DNA of 23,089 bases from positions 1 to 23,089 of the forward strand of contig CAOKFN010000059.1 of NCBI GenBank assembly GCA_948467735.1. The letters run 5' to 3'. The notes under the pieces were generated by a model. The model saw nothing but the letters and a program-made list of their open reading frames with translations, searched no databases and had not been told where the DNA came from. Position numbers and translations under genes: made by a program. Numbering within the stretch: the first letter of the stretch is position 1; every line of letters begins with the position of its first letter. Source of the DNA: an uncultured bacterium (GTDB taxonomy: Bacteria > Bacillota > Clostridia > Lachnospirales > Lachnospiraceae). Positions 14,337-22,073 of the stretch are shown one piece after another.

Positions 14337-14885
14337 ATGGGAAAAAACGGAAATACCATAACAAACGACTGCTCTATGGCGGGAATCAAACCGGCAATGC
14401 TGGAACTGCCCTATCCGCCCATTCAGGTAAGGTGCAGGAATAAGAGCTATGCCGAACTGCTTAAGGTGGATTATTGCGGATCGGTGTCTGAATTAAGCGC
14501 CATCACCCAGTATATTAACAATGAAAACCGAATGTCCTGTGAGAAATGTTCTTTTGCAAGAACGATCATAGGGATTGCAATGGCGGAAATGATGCATCTG
14601 CAGAAGCTGGGAGAATTGATATATCTGCTGGGCGGAAATGTGGATTATGCGGTTACACGGCCCGACGGAAAGCAGAAGCTCTGGACTCCGGCATGTCTGA
14701 CGCTTTCCGATAATATTCGGGAAATGCTCTGTGCCGGTATCGAAGCCGAGAAAGCAGCCATCGCCCAGTATCGAAAACACATCGACATGATGGGGGACGA
14801 CTGTGTATGTGCGGTTCTGCTCAGGATTATCAAAGACGAAGAATATCACATTCTGTTATTGCAGGCGCTTCTGGAAAAGCTGTAA
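14337..14885 (+). CDS. Ferritin-like diiron-carboxylate protein
   Basis: A 182-residue four-helix-bundle protein of the ferritin-like superfamily. The diiron ligand pattern appears twice: E52 in ELSAITQY with E84-x2-H87 (EMMH), then E128 in EKAAIAQY with E158-x2-H161 (EEYH). The two halves show the E-x6-Y and E-x2-H spacing of rubrerythrin-, ferritin- and Mn-catalase-like proteins. No rubredoxin domain follows, and the first 30 residues have a Pro-rich extension. It could handle peroxide or iron, or be a spore-coat-type relative; the exact role is open. AGAAGG lies 8 bases before the ATG. Confidence 0.8.
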   Translation: MGKNGNTITNDCSMAGIKPAMLELPYPPIQVRCRNKSYAELLKVDYCGSVSELSAITQYINNENRMSCEKCSFARTIIGIAMAEMMHLQKLGELIYLLGGNVDYAVTRPDGKQKLWTPACLTLSDNIREMLCAGIEAEKAAIAQYRKHIDMMGDDCVCAVLLRIIKDEEYHILLLQALLEKL

Positions 14886-14891
14886 GAGCCG

Positions 14892-14916
14892 CGATTTTGA
14901 AGCGTGAATCGTTTTT
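14892..14916 (+). terminator. Weak terminator after the ferritin-like gene
   Basis: CGATT, a 10-base loop, AATCG, then TTTTT. The stem is only 5 bp. A GC-rich hairpin without a T tract follows at about 14922-14951. The convergent Nudix gene begins its stop at 14969. Confidence 0.35.
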
Positions 14917-14968
14917 GGATACGGCGGCTTGGGCTTGAGCCGGGCCGCTGTGATCCGAAAGACAGAAG

Positions 14969-15439
14969 TTAATTTTCCGACAGCTTTGTGAAAATAATTT
15001 CCCCGCCGTTGGAGACGCCGCCGTAGAGAAGATGGTTATATCTTCCGGTATGCAGGTAATGTCTAATCACATATCCGGCAGAAAACGGCATTTCCAAATC
15101 TCTTATCTCCTCTAATGAAAACCATTTAAGCATCCCTTCATTGGATTTCAGATTCATATTTGTGCCGTCCGGGAGCACGGCAAAGAAATAATAGTTCAGC
15201 CTCAATTCTCCCGCGGTATTCCGTATGGTGAGATATCGAAGCTCCAAGTCGCGCAGATGCGCTTCCGTAAGGGATAATTCTTCCTTCAATTCCCGCAGGA
15301 TACAGGCTTTGGCGTCGTTTAATTCGTTCTCTTCAAAGTGTCCTCCGGCGGAACCTGTCCACATATTGTTTATGACTCTGGAACCCTGTCTGTAAAGAAG
15401 AAGGATGTTATCCTCCCATAGCAGGTAGATGCAGGTCAT
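14969..15439 (-). CDS. NUDIX hydrolase
   Basis: A 156-residue Nudix-fold pyrophosphohydrolase; the substrate class cannot be read from sequence. The Nudix box is GHFEENE followed by RELKEELSL at about residues 34-58, with the catalytic Glu pair intact. Compared with the canonical G-x5-E-x7-REU-x-EE-x-GU it has two extra residues before REL, and Ser in place of the late Gly. The N terminus (MTCIYLLWEDNILLLYRQG) is a normal Nudix strand. An in-frame stop lies four codons upstream, so ATG 15439 is the earliest start, but no SD precedes it. Confidence 0.85.
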   Translation of the reverse strand: MTCIYLLWEDNILLLYRQGSRVINNMWTGSAGGHFEENELNDAKACILRELKEELSLTEAHLRDLELRYLTIRNTAGELRLNYYFFAVLPDGTNMNLKSNEGMLKWFSLEEIRDLEMPFSAGYVIRHYLHTGRYNHLLYGGVSNGGEIIFTKLSEN

Positions 15440-15495
15440 CTTTTTATATTACGGATCGCCGAAATTTACAGCAGGAAAATGAGAGGTGATATTAA

Positions 15496-15524
15496 ATTAT
15501 ACCTTTGTATCCGGGTATTGTCAA
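15496..15524 (-). promoter_or_regulatory. Perfect consensus sigma-A promoter for the Nudix gene
   Basis: On the minus strand TTGACA (15524-15519) and TATAAT (15501-15496) are exactly 17 bases apart, matching the consensus fully. The start would be near 15489, about 50 bases before the Nudix ATG. Confidence 0.85.
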
Positions 15525-15626
15525 GAAGGACATACTTTTCCCCTTGAAAGCATAGATTGTTATCAGCCATAGCGATGCTGGGAACGACAGCGATAAAGAA
15601 ACGGCTGCGGCAGGGGGAGGGAAATC

Positions 15627-18512
15627 GTGTTTGAACAATATAGTATTCAACAGACCGTAAAGGAATTGGGAAGCAGCTGCGACAGCGGGCTGACCGGACG
15701 GGAGGCCATGGAGCGGCTGAAACGGGACGGCAGGAACGAGATGAAGGGCGCGAGGAAAAAGACACCCATAGAGTCTTTTCTGGAACAGCTCAACGACCCG
15801 CTGATTTATGTTCTGATTGCGGCGGCGGTGGTTTCCGTACTGTTGAAAGAAATCAGCGACGCGGTGATCATCGGCGTGGTAGTGGTGATGAACGCGGTGG
15901 TGGGGATGCTTCAGGAGGGCAAGGCCAGAAAAGCGCTGGAGTCCCTGAAAAAGCTCACCAGCCCCAAGGCAATGGTGATTCGGGAGGGAAGGCGCATGGA
16001 GATTCCGGCTGCCGAGCTGGTGAAGGGGGATTTGGTCTATCTGGAGGCGGGATGTCAGGTGCCTGCGGATCTGCGTCTGACGGAATCCGCTAATCTAAAG
16101 ATAGAGGAATCCGCCCTGACAGGGGAATCCCTCCCCATGGAAAAAGACGCGGGATTTGTGGGGGCCAAGGGAAAAATGCTGCCCTTGGGAGACAGAAGGA
16201 ATATGGCGTATATGTCAACCATTGTGACATACGGCAGGGGGGAAGGACTTGTCACCGCCACGGGAATGAATACGGAGCTGGGACAGATTGCGGCCATTAT
16301 CACGGAAAGCAGGGAGGAAATGACGCCCCTGCAGAAGCGCTTGGGGGAACTGGGAAAGATACTCAGCCTGCTGAGCCTGCTGCTCTGTGCGGCATTGTTT
16401 GTCATTGCGGTGCTGCAGAAGAGGAACGTGCCGGAAATGCTGATTACCGCCATTTCGCTGGCAGTGGCGGCAGTACCCGAGGGACTTCCCGCGGTGGTTA
16501 CAATTTGTCTGGCATTGAGCGTGACCCGTATGGTGAAGGTTCATACCATCGTGCGGAGGCTGCCATCGGTGGAAACCTTGGGGGCGGTCAGCGTGGTCTG
16601 CTCCGATAAGACAGGCACTTTGACTCAAAATAGGATGACCGTGGAGAAATGCTGGCTGAACGGCAGGCTGCTGCAGGCGGAGGACTGTCAGCCCTCTCTG
16701 TGCCGGGACTTTTACTACGGCATGGTGCTCTGCAACGACGCGGCGCTGGAAAAGGACAGCAGAACCGGAGATCCCACGGAATTGGCCCTGCTGGATGCGG
16801 CCGCCCGATTCGGGATAACGAAGGAGGAGCTGGAACGGCAGATGCCAAGAACGGGGGAGCTGTCCTTTGATTCCGACAGGAAGATGATGACCACGCTGCA
16901 CAGGCAGGATGCGGCTTCGGCGGCAGCCTTGGCGGCAGATAAAAGAGGCCGGGGCTCGGCTTTGGGGAAAGGTGCTTTCAAAGCGGCGGAATATGGGGCG
17001 CAAAGGGGCGGAGGAGAGTTGAAGGCGGCGCAGTTGTCCGGAAGAGGCGCCGATGGCAGAAGGGAGCTGAGGGCGGCGGAATTTTCCGCGTCCGCTTACG
17101 GCGCGGGCGGGCATGGAGCCGGCCGGATGGTATCTTACACAAAGGGCGCTCCCGACGAGGTCTTAAAGCGCTGCAGCCAGATATTTACGGAAAGCGGCGT
17201 GGTCAGGCTGACGGAGCACTGCCGGTCAAGGATCAAGGAGGCGGTGGAGCAGCTGTCGGGAGAAGCGCTGCGAACGCTGGCTGTCGCCATGCGGACGGGA
17301 GTGTCAGAGGCAGAGGAGGAAAATCTGACATTCCTGGGCATGGTGGGCATGAGGGATCCTGCAAGGCCGGAGGCGGCGAGAGCGGTGGCGGATTTCAAGG
17401 AAGCGGGCGTGAAAACGGTTATGATTACCGGAGACCATGTGGATACGGCCTTCGCCATCGGAAGACAGCTGGGGATTGCGGAGCGTTTTGAACAATGCAT
17501 GACAGGGGAGGAATTGGGTCGTCTGTCCGATGGAGAATTTGCCGACAGGATTGACGACGTCAGAATCTTTGCCAGAGTTTCTCCCGCCCAGAAGGTCCGC
17601 ATTGTGGACGGCTTTAAGCAGAGGGGGGAGATTGTGGCCATGACCGGGGACGGCGTAAACGACGCGCCATCCCTGAAGAAAGCGGATATCGGCATCGCCA
17701 TGGGAATGGCGGGTACGGACGTGGCAAGACAGGCGTCCGATATGATTCTGACCGACGATAATTTTGCCACGATCCGGCGGGCCATTGAGGAGGGCAGGGG
17801 GGTCTATGAAAATATAAGAAAATCGGTTATTTTCCTGCTGTCTTCCAATTTAGGGGAAATTATCACCATGTTTCTGGCGGTTATCTGCGGCTTGGCCTCG
17901 CCGCTAAAGTCCAGCCATATTCTGTGGATTAATCTGATTACGGATTCCCTGCCGGCATTGGCGCTGGGGGTGGACAAAAACGACGGAAAAGCGTTGATGC
18001 GGCAGCCGCCCAGAAAGGCGAAGGAGAGCCTGTTTTCCGGCGGAAGGCTGGCGTGTACCTGTTTCTATGGGGCATTGATCGCGGCGGTAAGCCTTACGGC
18101 GTTTCTGATGCTGCCCTGCGCGCTGCTTCATATTAACGGGCAGCCTGTCAGTCTGGGAAATCTGGCGGCGGTTCTGCAGAGTCCATCCGTGCTTGCCAAG
18201 GCCCAGACCTATGCCTTTACGGTGCTTGGCATGTCTCAGCTTTTTCATGCGGTGGGCATGAGGGATATGCACAGATCCGTCTTCCGCATGAATCACCTTG
18301 AGAATAAATTGATGATAGGGGCCTGTATTCTGGGATTTGCGCTGCAGTTTGCGGTGACGGAGGTGCCGTTTCTGATTCAGGCCTTCGGAACCTCGCCCCT
18401 ATCGGGAAAAGAATGGCTGAGGCTTGGGATTTTGGCGGCGGCGCCGCTGTTTGCCCATGAATTGATTGCCCTGTTTTCACTCACGAAGGAGGCGGCAGGC
18501 CGGGAGACGTGA
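15627..18512 (+). CDS. P-type Ca2+-transporting ATPase (type IIA) with expanded N domain
   Basis: A 961-residue cation pump of the SERCA/PMR1 class that expels Ca2+ using ATP. All core motifs are present: TGES (165-168) in the actuator domain, PEGLP in M4, the phosphorylated D327 in SDKTGTLTQN, KGAPDE from K506, TGDGVNDAPSLKKADIG, and M5/M6 ligands in SSNLGE and WINLITD that match SERCA Ca2+ residues. The first residues (TVKELGSSCDSGLTGREAMERL) match the cation ATPase N-terminal domain. In the N domain, about residues 427-500, between TTLHR and SYTKGAP, there is an Ala/Gly/Arg-rich insert. GTG start after GGGGGAGGG. PMR1-type Mn2+ transport cannot be excluded. Confidence 0.93.
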   Translation: MFEQYSIQQTVKELGSSCDSGLTGREAMERLKRDGRNEMKGARKKTPIESFLEQLNDPLIYVLIAAAVVSVLLKEISDAVIIGVVVVMNAVVGMLQEGKARKALESLKKLTSPKAMVIREGRRMEIPAAELVKGDLVYLEAGCQVPADLRLTESANLKIEESALTGESLPMEKDAGFVGAKGKMLPLGDRRNMAYMSTIVTYGRGEGLVTATGMNTELGQIAAIITESREEMTPLQKRLGELGKILSLLSLLLCAALFVIAVLQKRNVPEMLITAISLAVAAVPEGLPAVVTICLALSVTRMVKVHTIVRRLPSVETLGAVSVVCSDKTGTLTQNRMTVEKCWLNGRLLQAEDCQPSLCRDFYYGMVLCNDAALEKDSRTGDPTELALLDAAARFGITKEELERQMPRTGELSFDSDRKMMTTLHRQDAASAAALAADKRGRGSALGKGAFKAAEYGAQRGGGELKAAQLSGRGADGRRELRAAEFSASAYGAGGHGAGRMVSYTKGAPDEVLKRCSQIFTESGVVRLTEHCRSRIKEAVEQLSGEALRTLAVAMRTGVSEAEEENLTFLGMVGMRDPARPEAARAVADFKEAGVKTVMITGDHVDTAFAIGRQLGIAERFEQCMTGEELGRLSDGEFADRIDDVRIFARVSPAQKVRIVDGFKQRGEIVAMTGDGVNDAPSLKKADIGIAMGMAGTDVARQASDMILTDDNFATIRRAIEEGRGVYENIRKSVIFLLSSNLGEIITMFLAVICGLASPLKSSHILWINLITDSLPALALGVDKNDGKALMRQPPRKAKESLFSGGRLACTCFYGALIAAVSLTAFLMLPCALLHINGQPVSLGNLAAVLQSPSVLAKAQTYAFTVLGMSQLFHAVGMRDMHRSVFRMNHLENKLMIGACILGFALQFAVTEVPFLIQAFGTSPLSGKEWLRLGILAAAPLFAHELIALFSLTKEAAGRET
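16905..17127 (+). repeat. Low-complexity coding insert in the Ca2+-ATPase N domain
   Basis: Encodes about 74 Ala/Gly/Arg/Glu-rich residues. A degenerate unit of the type [FL][KR]AA[EQ][FYL] recurs at 16977 (FKAAEY), 17019 (LKAAQL) and 17067 (LRAAEF), 42 and 48 bases apart, so the insert seems to have grown by in-frame duplication. Confidence 0.75.
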
Positions 18513-18570
18513 GGAGGAACCATGGGGCTGATTAACAATGTCCGGTGAAGTAAAAATTCAGTTATCATAT

Positions 18571-18612
18571 AAAAGCATGTTATTTCCGTGGTGGAAATAA
18601 TGTGCTTTTTTT
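18571..18612 (+). terminator. Strong intrinsic terminator after the Ca2+-ATPase
   Basis: A 17-bp stem (18571-18587 with 18593-18609, including two G-U pairs), loop GTGGT, then a run of T. Left arm starts AAAAGCATG; right arm ends TGCTTTT. The A-rich 5' side would also allow termination on the other strand. Confidence 0.9.
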
Positions 18613-18684
18613 CGGATTTGGAACGAGGCTGAAATAGAATCAGAAAGAATTGTGCGGCGCGGGAAGAATTTGGAAGACGAAAGA

Positions 18685-18713
18685 TTGTGTTTTTACTTTT
18701 TTTGTGATAAAAT
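18685..18713 (+). promoter_or_regulatory. Promoter for the MraY-like gene
   Basis: TTGTGT (18685-18690) and TAAAAT (18708-18713) are 17 bases apart. Just downstream TACAAGCT occurs twice (18713-18720 and 18726-18733), a possible regulator site. The leader to 18823 is about 100 bases. Confidence 0.5.
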
Positions 18714-18822
18714 ACAAGCTGTTTGTACAAGCTTTAACAGATCGTCATCAAATAAATTACAATAGCTCTCGGCAATTCTATTGTTGGAAAGGAAACTGCA
18801 TATATATGCAGCAGGGTTAATC

Positions 18823-19794
18823 ATGTTATATTCTGTTGTTTCTGATTTGAAAAATGCAAATTCGCTGCTGGCGCTGGGAGGAATTTTGTTTGCGTTTGCC
18901 GTTACCGTATTCGCAACCGCAAAGCTGAGCGGCTGGCTGCCCAAGGATGCGGGGAGGGAACATGCCCATGACGGCAAGCTGTCCGCAGGAAAACCAAGGG
19001 GGGCGGGAATCATTTTTGTACTGGCCTTCACGGCGGCGGCGTTTTTGTTTGTTCCCATGAAAGCCGAAATTATGATTTACCTGATTCTGACCGTAATTTC
19101 CATGGTCACAGGTTTTTTGGACGATGCTTCTGAGAAGCCTTGGGGAGAATTTAAAAAAGGATTTTTGGATTTGTGCGTGGCGGTTCTGGCGGCCGAAACT
19201 TATCTGAAATATAATCCAAATACCATTGAGCTGGCCCTGTTTCATGTGCAGATTGTGATTCCCAGAATTCTTTTTGCCGTTTTAATCGTAATTTTGGTGT
19301 GGGTATCGGTGAATGTGACCAACTGTGCCGACGGGGTGGACGGGCTCTCGGGTACGCTGACGATTATCACCCTGACCACCATATATGTTCTGGACAGGCT
19401 TTTGGAAAGCGGAGAGGACTTTTCCTTTTTGATTCTGCTCTTTGGGATATGCATCATGGGATATCTGTGGTACAATGCCGCGCCCAGCCGCCTGTTAATG
19501 GGGGATGCGGGTTCCCGGGCCATGGGATTTTTCATCAGCATAGCCATTTTAAAGACGGGTAGCCCGCTATTGTATATTCCCGTGGCATTGGTGCTGATAT
19601 TGGACGGCGGACTGGGGCTCATTAAGATATTAATGATTCGTTTGTTTAAGCTTCATATTATGAAAAAGATCAGGACGCCTCTTCATGACCATGTGCGCAA
19701 GCTGTGGGGCTGGTCCAATACGCAGACGGTATTTCGGTTTGCTATTATCCAAATTATCCTGTCGGCGGCAGTGATTTGCGGATTAGGGCTGTAA
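18823..19794 (+). CDS. MraY/WecA-family polyprenyl-phosphate phosphosugar transferase
   Basis: A 323-residue membrane protein with about 9-10 helices. Family motifs are in order: KPRGAGIIF (counterpart of the MraY TPTMGG segment), GFLDD (Asp pair), NVTNCADGVDGLSG (catalytic N-x-x-N-x-x-DG-x-DGL), GDAGSRAMG, and a final cytoplasmic LHDHVRKLWGWS loop. It moves a phosphosugar from UDP onto undecaprenyl phosphate. NVTNCADGVDGLSG fits MraY better than WecA, but the gene stands alone, outside a division and cell-wall cluster, so it may be a paralogue. The usual HHH loop reads HDH. The frame is open from a TTG at 18781, but no SD precedes it; ATG 18823 is preferred, though its SD is weak too. Confidence 0.85.
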   Translation: MLYSVVSDLKNANSLLALGGILFAFAVTVFATAKLSGWLPKDAGREHAHDGKLSAGKPRGAGIIFVLAFTAAAFLFVPMKAEIMIYLILTVISMVTGFLDDASEKPWGEFKKGFLDLCVAVLAAETYLKYNPNTIELALFHVQIVIPRILFAVLIVILVWVSVNVTNCADGVDGLSGTLTIITLTTIYVLDRLLESGEDFSFLILLFGICIMGYLWYNAAPSRLLMGDAGSRAMGFFISIAILKTGSPLLYIPVALVLILDGGLGLIKILMIRLFKLHIMKKIRTPLHDHVRKLWGWSNTQTVFRFAIIQIILSAAVICGLGL

Positions 19795-19839
19795 AGGCGG
19801 GGATGGGGCGGACAACCCGGTCAAGGCTTATAACCTCTG

Positions 19840-19862
19840 AAACCATTGAATTTAATGGGTTT
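19840..19862 (+). terminator. AT-rich hairpin downstream of the MraY-like gene
   Basis: AAACCATT, loop GAATTT, AATGGGTTT form an 8-bp stem with one bulged G. No clean T tract follows, so termination is uncertain. Confidence 0.35.
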
Positions 19863-19893
19863 GAGCCGATTTTGGGAATATAAAGTTGACACT

Positions 19894-19955
19894 GCCTGAA
19901 AAGGGCGGGAGGAATAGATATGAACAGCGGACGCCTGAAAAGGGCAGGAGGGAAT
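19894..19955 (+). repeat. Duplicated 39-bp leader unit containing a Shine-Dalgarno sequence
   Basis: GCCTGAAAAGGGC is followed by an SD at 19894-19914 and again at 19933-19954, 39 bases apart. Both copies run into ATG: copy one into the leader ORF at 19920, copy two into greA at 19960. One extra G in copy two shifts the reading frames relative to each other. Confidence 0.85.
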
Positions 19956-19967
19956 GGACATGTATGA
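19920..19967 (+). CDS. 15-residue leader ORF overlapping the greA start
   Basis: ATG 19920, with GGGAGG 7 bases upstream, encodes MNSGRLKRAGGNGHV and stops at TGA 19965-19967, inside the first codons of greA. It arises from the duplicated SD-start unit. Ribosomes ending here could re-initiate at greA, so coupling is plausible; a functional peptide is not shown. Confidence 0.45.
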   Translation: MNSGRLKRAGGNGHV

Positions 19968-20463
19968 TGAATTGACTCCAAGCGATATTAAAAAGATGGA
20001 AGAAGAAATCGAACACCGGAAGCTGGTGGTGCGTCCCAAGGCGCTGGAGGATGTGAAAGAGGCCCGGGCCCATGGAGATTTGAGCGAGAATTTTGAATAT
20101 TATGCGGCGAAAAAATTTAAAAATCAAAATGAGAGCCGCATTCGGTATCTGGAGAGGATGATTCGGACCGCAAAGGTGATTTCCGAGGATTCCGCGGAGG
20201 ACGAGGTGGGCATCAACAATACCGTCACCGTGGAATTTGCCGACGACGGCACTGTGGAAAGCTATAAGATTGTCACCACGGTCCGGGGCAATTCCCTTGA
20301 GAATCTGATCAGTAACGAAAGTCCCTTGGGAAAGGCTCTGTTAGGAAGAAAGGAAGGGGAATCCGTCCATGTTCAGGTGAACGCCGCGGCGGGTTATGAT
20401 GTGAAAATTATCAAGATTGAAAATACGGTTGATGATGGCAGCATAAAGATTAGGAGCTTTTAG
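19960..20463 (+). CDS. greA: GreA/GreB family transcription elongation factor
   Basis: A 167-residue Gre factor that stimulates transcript cleavage by stalled RNA polymerase. The N-terminal coiled-coil hairpin carries the tip DLSENFEY (acidic catalytic residues in GDLSEN), and the C-terminal FKBP-like domain holds the block SPLGKALLGRKEGESVHV. The N terminus MYDELTPSDIKKMEEEIEHR differs from E. coli GreA but fits clostridial relatives. ATG 19954 is in frame two codons earlier but only 2 bases from AGGAGG; ATG 19960 has normal spacing and matches the sister copy of the leader. It is followed without a gap by the HAD-CPBP gene, an apparent operon. Confidence 0.88.
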   Translation: MYDELTPSDIKKMEEEIEHRKLVVRPKALEDVKEARAHGDLSENFEYYAAKKFKNQNESRIRYLERMIRTAKVISEDSAEDEVGINNTVTVEFADDGTVESYKIVTTVRGNSLENLISNESPLGKALLGRKEGESVHVQVNAAAGYDVKIIKIENTVDDGSIKIRSF

Positions 20464-21963
20464 ATGAAGAAATATCTCTTATTTGATTTGGACGGTACTC
20501 TGACGGACCCGAAGGAGGGAATCTGTACCTGCGTGCAGTATGCGCTGGCTTCCTTTGGAATTGAAGAGCCGGATTTGGATAAGCTGGAACCCTTTATCGG
20601 GCCGCCGCTGAAGGACAGCTTTATGGAGTTTTACCAGATGAGCGAAGAGCAGGCCAAGGCGGCGGTGGAAAAGTACAGGGAACGGTTTCGAGAACAGGGA
20701 ATTTTCGAGAACAGGCTGTATCAGGGTATCCCTAACATGCTTAAGATGCTGAACGCAAGGGGAATGACGCTGGCGGTGGCTTCCAGCAAGCCGGAGGGAT
20801 TTGTCCGTCAGATTCTGGAGCATTTTAAGATTGCAAAGTATTTTAAGGTTGTGGCGGGAAGCGGATTGGACGGATCCCGCGGAACCAAGGAGGAGGTAGT
20901 GCGGGCGGCGCTTAGGCAGCTTTTCGGCAATAAGCCCATAGAACGGGATAATGTGTATATGATTGGCGACCGTCGGTTTGACGTGGAGGGAGCACATGCC
21001 GTCAAGGTGGAGAGCGTAGGCGTTACATACGGTTACGGCAGCATGGAAGAGCTGAAAGCCGCCAAGTCGGATTATATTGTGCGTTCCGTGGAGGAACTGC
21101 AGTACTTTCTCCTAAGGGGCGCCGATGAGGCGGACAAGAGGACAGGGACTCAGCGTATGTGGCAGATTGGACGACCGTTTCTGCTGTTTTTTTTGATGAA
21201 AAATGCCGTACAGGGACTGGTAGGATTTCTGCTGATGCTGCTTGGTGGCGGGCTGCCGGGAGGTGAATTCTGGTTTGAGTCAGACGCGCAGGGAATGTTG
21301 CAGGGGCTGACGGGCAATGGGCAGGCCGTGTTATCGGCTGTAGGATTTGCGGGCGGCGGGGCGATCCTTTGGGAGAGCGCCCGCAATGATATTACGGAGA
21401 GGAAGTATGGCAGCCGGATTCTGCATTTGAGGAAGGAGCCGGTGAGATGCTATCTGATTCTGGGCATGGCGTCCGTGGGTGCGGCGGTGGGCTTGAATCT
21501 ATTGTTTGAACTGCTGGGAATCACTCAGAGTTCGGAAGTCTATCAGCAGACGGCTCAGAACCAATATGCGGCATGGCTGCCCATAGGGCTGGTCTGTTAC
21601 GGGCTGATTGCGCCCATTGCGGAAGAGCTGTTGTTTCGAGGCGTCATCTATCATGAATTGAGGCGCTTTGTGAAGACGCCTTCTGCAATGGTGATTTCGG
21701 CGGCGCTTTTTGCCGTGTATCATGGCAACTCGGTTCAGGGTATTTATGCGTTTGTTATGGGAATGCTTATGGTATACGCCTATGAATATTTCGGAGATTT
21801 TAAGATACCTGCTGCAATTCATATCGGGGCCAATGTGCTGGTATATGTGCTTGGCAGCACGAAGGCGGCCGCGGGCATTATGAACTGGCCCGTCTGTATC
21901 ATCTGCCTGTTCTGGGCCGTGGCGGGAGTGTATTTTTTGAATAAAGAGAAGGCAGTCATGTGA
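20464..21963 (+). CDS. HAD phosphatase fused to a CPBP-family membrane protease
   Basis: A 499-residue two-domain protein. Residues 1-215 are a HAD hydrolase of the phosphoglycolate phosphatase-like type: D8-L-D10-GTLTD, SSKPEG (motif III Lys) and GDRRFDVEGA (motif IV). Residues about 228-499 are membrane-embedded, with about 7-8 helices and CPBP (Abi/Rce1-like) motifs: E387-E388-x3-R392 (EELLFRGVIYHEL), H420 (VYHGN) and H453-x3-N457 (HIGAN). Glu and His ligands fit an intramembrane zinc-dependent protease. The HAD domain would lie in the cytoplasm. AGGAG is 7 bases before ATG, which follows the greA stop directly. A sequencing-fused pair of genes is unlikely, since both domains are complete and in one frame. 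Confidence 0.88.
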   Translation: MKKYLLFDLDGTLTDPKEGICTCVQYALASFGIEEPDLDKLEPFIGPPLKDSFMEFYQMSEEQAKAAVEKYRERFREQGIFENRLYQGIPNMLKMLNARGMTLAVASSKPEGFVRQILEHFKIAKYFKVVAGSGLDGSRGTKEEVVRAALRQLFGNKPIERDNVYMIGDRRFDVEGAHAVKVESVGVTYGYGSMEELKAAKSDYIVRSVEELQYFLLRGADEADKRTGTQRMWQIGRPFLLFFLMKNAVQGLVGFLLMLLGGGLPGGEFWFESDAQGMLQGLTGNGQAVLSAVGFAGGGAILWESARNDITERKYGSRILHLRKEPVRCYLILGMASVGAAVGLNLLFELLGITQSSEVYQQTAQNQYAAWLPIGLVCYGLIAPIAEELLFRGVIYHELRRFVKTPSAMVISAALFAVYHGNSVQGIYAFVMGMLMVYAYEYFGDFKIPAAIHIGANVLVYVLGSTKAAAGIMNWPVCIICLFWAVAGVYFLNKEKAVM

Positions 21964-21972
21964 TCCGGATCA
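21961..21972. promoter_or_regulatory. 12-bp palindrome overlapping the HAD-CPBP stop
   Basis: TGATCCGGATCA is a perfect palindrome beginning at the TGA stop. Low specificity, with no known binder. The rest of the 21964-22073 gap shows no clear terminator or promoter. Confidence 0.25.
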
Positions 21973-22073
21973 CGAGCGGCAGGCACTGCGAGGCAGCGGC
22001 AGATTTTACCGCTGGTAAGTATAATCAAAGAACATGTCATTCTGTATGATTTGTTAGGATGGGAAGTGGAAGG

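Noticed and set aside
16215..17114. A 299-codon minus-strand frame inside the Ca2+-ATPase gene
   Set aside because: It is antisense to a clearly conserved enzyme and has a shadow-like Arg/Gln/His-rich composition.
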